Origin: Hydrogenovibrio sp965140365
Lineage (GTDB): Bacteria > Pseudomonadota > Gammaproteobacteria > Thiomicrospirales > Thiomicrospiraceae
NCBI GenBank assembly: GCA_965140365.1
Contig: OZ223196.1
Direction: 5' to 3' (one strand)
DNA length: 64,000 bases
The notes below the pieces were generated by a model, which saw only the letters and a program-made list of their open reading frames with translations, was not told the origin of the DNA and ran no database searches. A program made the translations under genes and the position numbers. Shown here in pieces: positions 7,855-16,347 of this stretch (positions are counted from its first letter, which is position 1; each line of letters begins with the position of its first letter).

Positions 7855-8379
7855 TTAAATCACTTGCTGTTGCTGAAGGCGGTCAACAATCTGTTTTACG
7901 ACACGATGCACCGATACCTGCTCGGTTTCAATCACCAAATCAGCCACTTCTTCATAGAGCGGCCCCCGCTCAGCAATCACTTTACGCAACACCGCTTTCG
8001 GGTCTTCTGTCTGCAATAACGGCCGGTTGCGATCATGTCGTGTGCGCTGCACCAGCGCCTCCACCGACGATTTTAAATACACTACGAACCCGCGTGTCCG
8101 AAGACATTTACGGTTCTCCTGCATCAGCACGGCACCGCCGCCGGTCGCCAATACGATTTCCGGGCGCCCCGTCAACTCGTCAATGACGCCGGCCTCTCGC
8201 GCCCGAAAACCGGCCTCACCTTCGATATCGAAAATCATCGGAATAGTGGCGCCGGTTTTCGCTTCGATTTCATGGTCGCTATCAACGAATTCATAACGGA
8301 GTTTTTCCGCCAGAAAACGGCCGACTGTCGACTTGCCCGCACCCATCGGACCTACTAAAAAAATACTTTTATTTTGCAT
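7855..8379 (-). CDS. aroK: Shikimate kinase
   Basis: This enzyme phosphorylates shikimate with ATP in aromatic amino acid synthesis. The 174 residues contain the Walker A motif GPMGAGKST near residue 11, the substrate-binding aspartate in VDSDHEIE, FRAREAGV, the GGGAV loop and the lid RNRPLL. It is the first gene of the aroK-aroB unit and is divergent from gmk, from which it is separated by about 165 bases. Confidence 0.96.
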   Translation of the reverse strand: MQNKSIFLVGPMGAGKSTVGRFLAEKLRYEFVDSDHEIEAKTGATIPMIFDIEGEAGFRAREAGVIDELTGRPEIVLATGGGAVLMQENRKCLRTRGFVVYLKSSVEALVQRTRHDRNRPLLQTEDPKAVLRKVIAERGPLYEEVADLVIETEQVSVHRVVKQIVDRLQQQQVI

Positions 8380-8545
8380 ATTTCTTATTGTAGCCTAATC
8401 GCAACAAATTTAGGTAAACTCTGTTAAAATGTCGTGTCTAAAATAAGCGATGCTGCCAATACGCTTACCGAATCAAGCGCCTTATCCGTCCAGCATCCTT
8501 TTCAGAACGATTGCAACAGACAAGACGCTAAGGGATCAAACACTT

Positions 8546-9163
8546 ATGGCTGGCACGCTTTTTATTATCTCCGCACCGTCCGGTGCCGGGAAAACGTCAT
8601 TGGTAAGCAAGCTAATCGAACGAGATAGCCGCATCCAAGCCTCCATTTCCAGCACCACCCGGCCGATCCGCCCAGGCGAGGAAGACGGCGTTAACTATCA
8701 TTTTCTGACCTTAGAAGCCTTTCAGCAAAAAACCCAAGACGGTGATTTTCTGGAACATGCCAAGGTGTTCGACAACTATTACGGCACTTCCAAAAGCGCG
8801 GTTGAATCCACCCTGGCCGCTGAAAAAGACGTGATTTTGGAAATCGACTGGCAAGGTGCTCAGCAAGTGCGTGAATTGATCCCGGACGCCATCAGCATTT
8901 TCATTTTGCCGCCCAGCTTAAAAGAACTGGAACGCCGTTTGACCGGGCGGGGAACCGACAGCCAGGACGTCATTCAACGCCGGATGGACGATGCCGTCAG
9001 CGAAATGCAACACTTTGACGAATTCGATTATCTGGTGATCAATAACAATTTTGATATTGCCCTCAACGAATTACACAGCATTTTCATGGCCAACCGCCAG
9101 CGTTTGAAGCGACAATATGCGGAACACGCCAATATGATTAACGAACTGACCCAACAAAACTAA
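8546..9163 (+). CDS. gmk: Guanylate kinase
   Basis: Guanylate kinase converts GMP or dGMP to the diphosphate. The start at 8546 gives 205 residues, in line with the usual 207, and places the family N-terminus GTLFIISAPSGAGKTS at once after the Met; the longer frame upstream has no support. The GMP-binding segment STTRPIRPGEEDGVNYHF and LEIDWQGAQQVR are present. AAGGGA precedes the start. It opens a run that usually continues to rpoZ and spoT, but here four Kdo-pathway genes intervene. Confidence 0.95.
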   Translation: MAGTLFIISAPSGAGKTSLVSKLIERDSRIQASISSTTRPIRPGEEDGVNYHFLTLEAFQQKTQDGDFLEHAKVFDNYYGTSKSAVESTLAAEKDVILEIDWQGAQQVRELIPDAISIFILPPSLKELERRLTGRGTDSQDVIQRRMDDAVSEMQHFDEFDYLVINNNFDIALNELHSIFMANRQRLKRQYAEHANMINELTQQN

Positions 9164-9179
9164 CCAAAGGACCCGAACG

Positions 9180-10364
9180 ATGCCCGGTTTTGAAATTTTT
9201 GATGATGCCGAGAAACAACAGATTAACGAAGTCATGGAGAAAGGATTTACCTTTCGTTACAACTTCGACGGCATGCGAAATGATGTCTGGAAAGCCCGTG
9301 AATTGGAAGGCTTGATTTGCGACACTTTGAAAGTCAAGCACGCCCACCTGGTGTCCAGCGGCACTAATGCGCTGTCGACCGCATTGGCTTCAGCCGGCAT
9401 CGGTGCCGGAGACGAAGTCATTGTACCGCCGTTCACGTTTGTGGCTTCGGTAGAAGCCATTGTGCTGGCAGGCGCCATCCCGGTGTTTGCGGAAATCGAC
9501 GAAACGCTGACCTTGTCGCCGGAAGGCATCGAAGCGGTCATCACACCGAAAACCAAAGCGGTGAATTTCGTGCACATGTGCGGCTCCATGGGACACATGG
9601 ACGAGATTAAGGCCATCTGCGACAAACACAATCTGATTTTGCTGGAAGATGCCTGCCAAGCCACCGGCGGCACCTATAAAGGCCAGGCGCTGGGCACTAT
9701 CGGCCAGGTCGGTGCCCTGTCCTTTGACTCGGTGAAAACCATCTCCTGCGGTGAAGGCGGTGCCATCCTGACCAATGACGACACCATTTACAATCATGCA
9801 CACCAATATTCGGATCATGGTCATGACCACATCGGTACAGACCGCGGCGCGGAAACGCACCCGATCATGGGCACGAATTACCGCATCTCAGAGATGAATG
9901 CCGCCATCGGAGTGGCGCAATGGAAAAAGCTGGACCGCATTCTTGACATCCAGCGCAAAAACAAACAAGCTTTAAAAAGCGCTTTGTCACAATACGACGA
10001 AGTTTCGTTCCGGGTGATCCCGGACGAAGCCGGTGACAATGCAGGATTCTTAAGCATCATCCTGCCATCGGAAGCACGCACACGCGACGTGGTCAAAGCC
10101 TTAGGCGAAGCCGGCGTACCGGGCGTGTTTTACTGGTATGCCAACAACTGGCATTACTTCAAGAACTGGGACCACATCCAAAACATGACGGGGCCAGCCA
10201 AACTGCCGATTGAACTAATCGCAGACCGCCCCGACTACACCCAGGTCTCGACGCCAAAATCGGACGACATCATGAGCCGGACATTTTCCATGCTGATCAA
10301 CCTGTCTTGGTCGGATGAAGACATCCAGATGCGCATTGATGCCTTTGCCAAAGTCTTTAAATAA
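9180..10364 (+). CDS. kdnA: PLP-dependent aminotransferase, probable Kdo8N synthase KdnA
   Basis: This is a DegT/DnrJ/EryC1/StrS-family sugar aminotransferase of 394 residues. The PLP lysine is visible at about residue 186 in SFDSVKTISCGEGG, together with HMCGSMGHMD and the LEDACQATGG cofactor loop near 155. In Shewanella, an adjacent trio of aminotransferase KdnA, alcohol dehydrogenase KdnB and KdsB makes 8-amino-3,8-dideoxy-Kdo and activates it with CMP. The same three families occur here in the order kdnA-kdnB-kdsB, which is why this specific role is inferred. KdnA would transfer an amino group to the C8 aldehyde. It starts 16 bases after gmk. Other DegT roles are possible if the context misleads. 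Confidence 0.8.
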   Translation: MPGFEIFDDAEKQQINEVMEKGFTFRYNFDGMRNDVWKARELEGLICDTLKVKHAHLVSSGTNALSTALASAGIGAGDEVIVPPFTFVASVEAIVLAGAIPVFAEIDETLTLSPEGIEAVITPKTKAVNFVHMCGSMGHMDEIKAICDKHNLILLEDACQATGGTYKGQALGTIGQVGALSFDSVKTISCGEGGAILTNDDTIYNHAHQYSDHGHDHIGTDRGAETHPIMGTNYRISEMNAAIGVAQWKKLDRILDIQRKNKQALKSALSQYDEVSFRVIPDEAGDNAGFLSIILPSEARTRDVVKALGEAGVPGVFYWYANNWHYFKNWDHIQNMTGPAKLPIELIADRPDYTQVSTPKSDDIMSRTFSMLINLSWSDEDIQMRIDAFAKVFK

Positions 10365-10399
10365 ACGCTTAAACACGAATTATTAACAGGAATAGCCCA

Positions 10400-11473
10400 A
10401 TGAAACATCGTAACTTTAAAACCGTGCCTAGAATGATCTTCGGACGCGGTTCTTTCGACCAATTGGATGACGTTTTAATGGAAGAACGCCAAAATGCCGA
10501 CGACTATGTGGTTTTTTTGGTGGACGAAGTCCATCAAGACAAGCCGCTTAAAGACCGTATCCCGAATCAGTCACACGATTTGGTGATCTGGCTGGACGTC
10601 ACCGACGAGCCGAAAACCACTTATGTCGATGCACTGACGGAACAAGTTCAGGCCTTCGGCAACGGTAAAAACCCGGTCAGCGTCGTCGGGATCGGCGGCG
10701 GTTCCTCCATGGACATCGCTAAAGCCGTGGCTCTGCTACTGACAAACCCGGGCGGAGCCGTGAAATACCAAGGGTGGGATTTGATTCAAAACCCAGCGAT
10801 TCACCACATCGGCATTCCAACCATTTCCGGTACCGGTGCCGAAGCGTCTCGTACCACGGTTTTGACCGGGCCTGATAAAAAGCTGGGCATGAACTCCGAC
10901 TACACCGTCTTTGACCAAATCATTATGGACCCGGACTTGGTGGCCGGCGTTCCGAAAGACCAGTGGTTCTACACCGGCATGGATTGCTACATCCACAATG
11001 TCGAGGCCTTGAACGGCACTTACATCAATGAATTCGCCCGCGCCTTCGGTGAAAAATCGTCCGACCTGTGCGATGAAGTCTTCCTAAACGACCACCCAGA
11101 AGCCGACGAAAAACTGATGATGGCCTCTTACATGGGCGGCCAATCCATTGCTTACAGTCAAGTAGGCGCCTGTCACGCCCTATCTTACGGCTTGGCGTAT
11201 GTATTGGGTTATCACCACGGCATCGGTAACTGCATCGTTTTCAATGTATTGGACGATTTCTATCCGGAAGGCGTGAAAAAATTCCGTCAAATGATGGACA
11301 AACACAACATCCACTTACCAACCGGTATTTGCCAGGATCTCTCCGAGGAACAAATGGACAAAATGATTCAAGTGGCTTCCGGCTTGGCACCACTTTGGGA
11401 CAACGTCTATGGACCAAACTGGAAAGAAAAAGTCACACCGGAACTATTACGTTCTCTTTACCTGAAAATGTAA
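10400..11473 (+). CDS. kdnB: Iron-type alcohol dehydrogenase, probable Kdo dehydrogenase KdnB
   Basis: The 357-residue protein belongs to the iron-containing (group III) alcohol dehydrogenases. It has the dinucleotide-binding GIGGGSSMDIAKA near residues 96-108, the TISGTGAEASRT substrate loop near 140, and metal-ligand histidines in DCYIHN, CHALSYG and YHHGIGNC. Its position between an aminotransferase and kdsB matches KdnB of Shewanella, which oxidises the C8 hydroxyl of Kdo before amination. A good AGGA ribosome binding site precedes the start. The family has many substrates, so the function rests on the neighbourhood. Confidence 0.8.
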   Translation: MKHRNFKTVPRMIFGRGSFDQLDDVLMEERQNADDYVVFLVDEVHQDKPLKDRIPNQSHDLVIWLDVTDEPKTTYVDALTEQVQAFGNGKNPVSVVGIGGGSSMDIAKAVALLLTNPGGAVKYQGWDLIQNPAIHHIGIPTISGTGAEASRTTVLTGPDKKLGMNSDYTVFDQIIMDPDLVAGVPKDQWFYTGMDCYIHNVEALNGTYINEFARAFGEKSSDLCDEVFLNDHPEADEKLMMASYMGGQSIAYSQVGACHALSYGLAYVLGYHHGIGNCIVFNVLDDFYPEGVKKFRQMMDKHNIHLPTGICQDLSEEQMDKMIQVASGLAPLWDNVYGPNWKEKVTPELLRSLYLKM

Positions 11474-11539
11474 TCGCTCAACATTCGCCGAACAGGCCCC
11501 TCAAACTCGAGCGGGCCGATTCAAGGACCCGAATTTTCT

Positions 11540-12286
11540 ATGAAAACCTATGTTTTTATTCCCGCACGCTACGGCTCATCTCGCCTACCGGGCAAACCCC
11601 TAAAACCCATTAACGGCCAACCCATGATCCAACATGTTTTCGAGCGCATTTCGAAGGCACGCGGTATCGAAGCGGTGTATGTGGCCACGGATGATGAACG
11701 CATCAAAACGGTTGTAGAAGGGTTTGGCGGACAGGTCGTCATGACCCCGCCGGAAGCCGAATCCGGCACGGACCGTATCGCTCAGGCCGCCAAAGAGGTC
11801 GGATTAAACGATGACGACTTGATCGTCAATGTACAAGGCGACCAACCCTTGGTCAACCAAGGCTCGATTGAAGCGGTCATTGCACCGTTCAAGGCCGAGG
11901 ACTATGACGGTTCGTTTGAAATGAGCACCTTGTCTTTCAAGATTGTCAACGAAGCCGAAATCACCAGCCCAAAAGATGTGAAAATTGTCACCGACGTCAA
12001 TGATTTTGCATTGTATTTCTCTCGGGCGACCATCCCGCACGGTCGCGACTATTGGGATCACGACTCCTTCAAACACTTGGGCGTTTACGCTTACACCAAA
12101 CGGTTTGTCGACACCTTTAACGCCTTGCCGATGGGACGTTTGGAGGACATCGAAAAGTTGGAGCAATTACGCGCACTGGAATTCGGCCATAAAATCAAAG
12201 TGGTCGAAAGCCAATGGGATTCGCCCGAAGTGGACTTGCCGGGGGACATCGAAATCATGGAAGCTCTGCTCAACGCCGGCCACTAA
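11540..12286 (+). CDS. kdsB: CMP-Kdo (probably CMP-Kdo8N) synthetase
   Basis: KdsB activates Kdo with CTP before transfer to lipid A. The 248 residues show the family N-terminus IPARYGSSRLPGKPL, VATDDERI, SGTDRIAQA, the NVQGDQPL motif near residue 96, and HLGVYAYTKRF. Next to kdnA and kdnB it may prefer the 8-amino sugar, as reported for the Shewanella enzyme. AAGGA lies upstream of the start. The next gene, waaA, uses its product. Confidence 0.95.
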   Translation: MKTYVFIPARYGSSRLPGKPLKPINGQPMIQHVFERISKARGIEAVYVATDDERIKTVVEGFGGQVVMTPPEAESGTDRIAQAAKEVGLNDDDLIVNVQGDQPLVNQGSIEAVIAPFKAEDYDGSFEMSTLSFKIVNEAEITSPKDVKIVTDVNDFALYFSRATIPHGRDYWDHDSFKHLGVYAYTKRFVDTFNALPMGRLEDIEKLEQLRALEFGHKIKVVESQWDSPEVDLPGDIEIMEALLNAGH

Positions 12287-12317
12287 AGCCCGTTTTTGCG
12301 CCAAAGATGATTCCGAG

Positions 12318-13574
12318 ATGTTGTACCAAGTTCTGATTCGCCTGCTCAGCCCCCTGGTTTTCCTGATCACCGTCCTAGAGGCGGTCAAACGCCACGGCGG
12401 CTGGCGCTATTTTGCGCAACGTCTGGGGCTTTCATCGCCCACGTCTTCGGAATCACACAGCCTCTGGATTCACTGCGCATCGGTTGGGGAAGTAAAGGCC
12501 GCCGAAGCATTAATACGCCGCTTACAGGCAGACGAAAACCTGCTCATCACCACCAACACCCCCACCGGCGCACAACTGATTGAAACCCTGTTTCAGAAAT
12601 CGGTTCGATACCAATACCTTCCATTGGACTACCCTTATGCCATCCGGCGATTCCTAAACAATCAGAAACCCCAATCACTTTGGGTGGTGGAAACCGAAAT
12701 TTGGCCCAACCTGTACCGTTTGGCCCATAACGCCGGTGTCCCCATTCAGTTAATTAATGCCCGCTTGTCCGTCAAAACCCTCAAGAGTCCAGACTGGCTA
12801 AAAACCCTTTACCGCAAAACGCTCCGTTACGTAGAGACCATCTATGCTCGTAATGCGTCGGAAGCCGAGCGTTTTCGGACTTTAGGCGCGGCAACCGACA
12901 AACTGGTTGTGCTAGGCAACCTCAAATATGCCGGCTTAACCCCACAACCGAACTACCCGAACCCCATTATTCAAATCGCCCCGACCCATGCCGAATATGT
13001 ACTCGTTGCATCCACCCACCCCGGAGAAGAAGAGGCAATAGTGCAACTCTGGCTGACCTTAAAACGCCCTGAACTCTTGGTCATCGTTCCCCGACACCCG
13101 AAACGACGCCACCAAATTTTAAAGGCCTTGGCCGCCCACCGCGCTCAAATGGCCGTACTGAGTTTAAACGAGCCCCTCACCCCCCACACTCGTTTTTATC
13201 TTTATGACCGAATCGGGGCCCTAATGCCGCTCTATCAGCACGCCAAGCTGGTCATTATGGGCGGAGCCTTCAACCCAAAAGGCGGGCATAACGTATTGGA
13301 ACCGGCCTCGGTAAAGGCCTGCATTTTGACCGGACCTGACATGTCGGATTTTGAGGAGGAAACTCAAGAACTTCTCGACCATAAAGGCCTGATTCAGTTA
13401 TCGGAACTGAACGATTTGTATTCATTACTGCCTTCATTATTGGACGACACCGAAACGCGTCGCTCAATGGGCGAAGCCGCCTTCAAAATCATTCAACAAA
13501 AAAACCACATTCTGGACGACTATTTAACCCATCTCTGCCCGCCCAATCGCATAAATAAACGCCCTTCTCCTTAA
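12318..13574 (+). CDS. waaA: Kdo transferase
   Basis: WaaA (KdtA) transfers Kdo residues from CMP-Kdo to the lipid A precursor at the inner face of the inner membrane. The chosen start gives 418 residues (E. coli 425) and an N-terminal hydrophobic anchor LLSPLVFLITVLEAV. The catalytic Glu lies in HCASVGEVKAAE near residue 59. TNTPTGAQL, ETEIWPNL and MGGAFNPKGGHN in the C-terminal GT-B domain are further signatures. It lies 31 bases after kdsB. The frame extends upstream over kdsB without a supported start. Confidence 0.92.
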   Translation: MLYQVLIRLLSPLVFLITVLEAVKRHGGWRYFAQRLGLSSPTSSESHSLWIHCASVGEVKAAEALIRRLQADENLLITTNTPTGAQLIETLFQKSVRYQYLPLDYPYAIRRFLNNQKPQSLWVVETEIWPNLYRLAHNAGVPIQLINARLSVKTLKSPDWLKTLYRKTLRYVETIYARNASEAERFRTLGAATDKLVVLGNLKYAGLTPQPNYPNPIIQIAPTHAEYVLVASTHPGEEEAIVQLWLTLKRPELLVIVPRHPKRRHQILKALAAHRAQMAVLSLNEPLTPHTRFYLYDRIGALMPLYQHAKLVIMGGAFNPKGGHNVLEPASVKACILTGPDMSDFEEETQELLDHKGLIQLSELNDLYSLLPSLLDDTETRRSMGEAAFKIIQQKNHILDDYLTHLCPPNRINKRPSP

Positions 13575-13645
13575 TACTTATTGAAAGTCACTACAGTTAT
13601 TCGGTAAAATAATAATTTACTGAATTTTAAGGAAGAATATCGCTC

Positions 13646-13870
13646 ATGGCACGCGTTACTGTAGAAGATTGTTTAGATCAAGTTGAAAACCGTTTTGAAT
13701 TGGTCATCCTAGGCGCAAAACGCGCACGTCAGCTCTCTAATGGCGCTGAGCCAACCTTAGACTGGGATAAAGATAAACCAACGGTTATGGCTCTGCGCGA
13801 ATTGGCGGAAAACACCATTAATAAAGAAGTGGTCATGTCTGACCCGGATACCCCTCCATACTTCGGTTAA
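13646..13870 (+). CDS. rpoZ: RNA polymerase omega subunit
   Basis: The 74-residue protein is RpoZ, which assists beta-prime folding and ppGpp binding. It has the family opening MARVTVEDCLDQV and the core RFELVILGAKRARQL, then KPTVMALRELAEN. It is short compared with E. coli (91), lacking the variable tail. It precedes spoT by 23 bases, as in most gammaproteobacteria. Confidence 0.96.
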   Translation: MARVTVEDCLDQVENRFELVILGAKRARQLSNGAEPTLDWDKDKPTVMALRELAENTINKEVVMSDPDTPPYFG

Positions 13871-13893
13871 TGACAGGAGCCCCTATATAATTT

Positions 13894-16056
13894 ATGCCCA
13901 CCCCAACTTCACTTGACGGCTTGATTGAGAAAGCATCGGTCTATCTCAAAAAAAAACACCTGAAACAACTCCGAGCCGCATTTGAATTTGGAGCGGAAGC
14001 CCACCAAGGCCAAAGCCGTAAATCCGGCGGCGATTATATCTGGCACCCTGTGGCCGTCGCCGAAATCCTCGCCGAAATCCAGCTGGATCACGAAAGCCTG
14101 ATTGCCGCCATCCTGCACGACGTCATTGAAGACACCGCCTTCACCAAACAAGACATTATTGACCGCTTTGGTGAAAACGTCGCCGAAATCGTCGATGGCG
14201 TCACCAAACTCGGCAAACTCGAATTCGACAACCCACAAGAAGCCCAGGCCGAAAACTTTCGTAAAATGGTATTGGCCATGGCGCGCGATATCCGCGTCAT
14301 CCTCATAAAGCTAGCCGACCGCTTGCACAATATGCGTACCCTCGGCGTCATGCGCCCGGACAAGCAACGCCGAATTGCACGAGAAACCCTAGAGATTTAC
14401 GCTCCGATTGCCGCACGATTGGGCATCAATGCAATTCGAATCGAACTGGAAGATTTAGGGTTCAAAGCCATGCACCCTTTCCGTTTTTCCGTTCTGGAAA
14501 ATGCGGTCAAAAAGGCCCGAGGCAATCGCGCCGAAATTGTCGAACAAATCAACGAAGCCATTTCTCAACGCCTACAGGAAGACAATATCCCTGCCCACGT
14601 TATCGGGCGGGAAAAGCACTTATACAGCCTCTATAAAAAGATGAAGTATAAAAAGCTGAGCTTTGACGAAATTCTCGACATTTTCGCCTTCCGGGTTGTC
14701 GTGAACAGCGCCGACGAGTGCTACCGCGTGCTCGGCTCCGTCCATTCCCTTTACAAACCGTTTCCGGGGCGATTCAAGGATTACATCGCCATCCCGAAAT
14801 CCAATGGCTACCAGTCACTGCACACCGTATTGTTCGGCCCCTTCGGAGCCTACATTGAAATCCAAATTCGCACGAACGAAATGCACGAAGTTTCCGAACA
14901 CGGGATTGCGGCCCACTGGGTCTACAAACAAAATCTGGACGACGAAAACGAAACCCATGGCGAACGCCCACTGTCAGCCGTGGAAGTCCGCGCCCAAGAG
15001 TGGGTTAAAAACCTGCTGGAAATCCAACAAGGGGCTGGGAACTCTTTGGATTTCTTGGAAAACGTCAAAATCGACCTTTTCCCAAATGTCATTTACGTCT
15101 TTACTCCGAAAGGTGACATCGTCACTTTACCGGCCGGCGCAACCGCCGTGGATTTCGCTTACGCGGTCCACACCAATATCGGCCATGCCACCGTTGGCTG
15201 TCGCGTCGATAAAAAATTGATTCCACTGCGCACGCATCTGGAAAGTGGTCAAACAGTCGAAATTATCCGCAGCAAAGAATTACAACCCAACCCGTCTTGG
15301 CTACACTTTGTCACCACCGCAAAAGCACGCTCGCAAATTCGCGCCTTTTTGAAAAACCAGCAGTCCGAATCCGCTCAAGCTCTGGGACAACGTTTACTCG
15401 AAAAAGGTCTGCGTAATTTCAATATGTCTTATAACGGCTTGACGGACGCCATCCGCGAAGGCATCGTTATTGAACTGAAGCTGGAAAGCTGGGATCACTT
15501 ACTGGAAGAAATCGGCCTAGGCAAACGCCTGGCCAAGCTGGTCGCAAAACAAATTCACGACGTGGTGCTCGGAAAAGAAGACTCGGTGCTACGCCATCCG
15601 GAATCCGACCAATCCATGCAACCGCTGGTCATTACCGGCACCGAAGGCATGGCTGTCAATTACGCCGGCTGCTGCCATCCGATTCCCGGCGATGAAATCA
15701 TCGGTTTCATCAGTGCAGAAAAAGGACTGGTCATCCACCGTCAGGAATGCAAAAACGTCAAACACTTCAAAAACCACCCAGAAAAATGGTTGGATGTGAA
15801 CTGGGAAGACAACATCACCCAAACCTTTGATGTCGAACTGCAGCTGGAAGTCCATAACCGACGCGGTGCCTTAGCGACCATTGCCAGCAACATTGCCGAA
15901 ATGAAAACCGACATCGATCGCGTCCGCTCGGAAGACAAGGACGAAACCTACAGTTTGATGAATATCGTCGTTCGCGTACACACTCGAAAACACCTGGCGG
16001 ACGTCATGCGCAAACTCAAACGCCTCTCGATTGTCGAAAAAATCCAACGCCTTTAA
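13894..16056 (+). CDS. spoT: Bifunctional (p)ppGpp synthetase/hydrolase
   Basis: The 720-residue RSH protein has every expected part. The HD hydrolase domain includes HDVIEDT near residue 75 and LADRLHNMRT. The synthetase domain has FKDYIAIPKSNGYQSLHT near 292-309 and EIQIRT. The TGS domain begins FTPKGDIVTLP near 407, followed by a zinc-finger-like AGCCHPIPGD and a C-terminal ACT domain (about 645-720). With both catalytic sites intact it should make and degrade the alarmone. AGGAG lies 13 bases before the start, a slightly long spacing. Whether a separate RelA exists cannot be told from this window. Confidence 0.95.
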   Translation: MPTPTSLDGLIEKASVYLKKKHLKQLRAAFEFGAEAHQGQSRKSGGDYIWHPVAVAEILAEIQLDHESLIAAILHDVIEDTAFTKQDIIDRFGENVAEIVDGVTKLGKLEFDNPQEAQAENFRKMVLAMARDIRVILIKLADRLHNMRTLGVMRPDKQRRIARETLEIYAPIAARLGINAIRIELEDLGFKAMHPFRFSVLENAVKKARGNRAEIVEQINEAISQRLQEDNIPAHVIGREKHLYSLYKKMKYKKLSFDEILDIFAFRVVVNSADECYRVLGSVHSLYKPFPGRFKDYIAIPKSNGYQSLHTVLFGPFGAYIEIQIRTNEMHEVSEHGIAAHWVYKQNLDDENETHGERPLSAVEVRAQEWVKNLLEIQQGAGNSLDFLENVKIDLFPNVIYVFTPKGDIVTLPAGATAVDFAYAVHTNIGHATVGCRVDKKLIPLRTHLESGQTVEIIRSKELQPNPSWLHFVTTAKARSQIRAFLKNQQSESAQALGQRLLEKGLRNFNMSYNGLTDAIREGIVIELKLESWDHLLEEIGLGKRLAKLVAKQIHDVVLGKEDSVLRHPESDQSMQPLVITGTEGMAVNYAGCCHPIPGDEIIGFISAEKGLVIHRQECKNVKHFKNHPEKWLDVNWEDNITQTFDVELQLEVHNRRGALATIASNIAEMKTDIDRVRSEDKDETYSLMNIVVRVHTRKHLADVMRKLKRLSIVEKIQRL

Positions 16057-16347
16057 AAAACCATATTCAAAACAAGGCTAAGTTAAGTAATTTAACGAAG
16101 CCTAAACGCACCAAAACAAACCAACTCTCATCTGAAAACGGGCTCTTTTTCCATAAAACGCCCCCTCAAAAACACCTAAAAACCGCGCCTAAAGCTTGTT
16201 TTAAAAACAAAACCAGAACGTGGCATTATTAATGCTTTAATTTCAGTAAATAATTATATATTGACCAACCACCTCAAACACATAACAAACGGTTGGCAAC
16301 TCGATTCGATCTGAACGAATAGATTAAAAAATGATGGAACCTAACTC
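16057..16347. other. AT-rich non-coding stretch before the Cache-like gene
   Basis: These 290 bases contain no gene that I can support. The only clear signal is the sigma-54-type promoter at 16221-16236. No terminator for spoT was recognised. Confidence 0.6.
16221..16236 (+). promoter_or_regulatory. Sigma-54-type promoter of the Cache-like gene
   Basis: TGGCAT, five bases, then ATGCT gives GG and GC pairs exactly ten bases apart. It differs from the RpoN consensus at one base in each half. It lies about 110 bases before the gene. No enhancer site was identified. Confidence 0.5.

Noticed and set aside
11985..12317. Long N-terminal extension of waaA overlapping kdsB
   Set aside because: The frame is open by chance. 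The WaaA family N-terminus begins at the ATG at 12318, and the upstream residues match nothing in the family.
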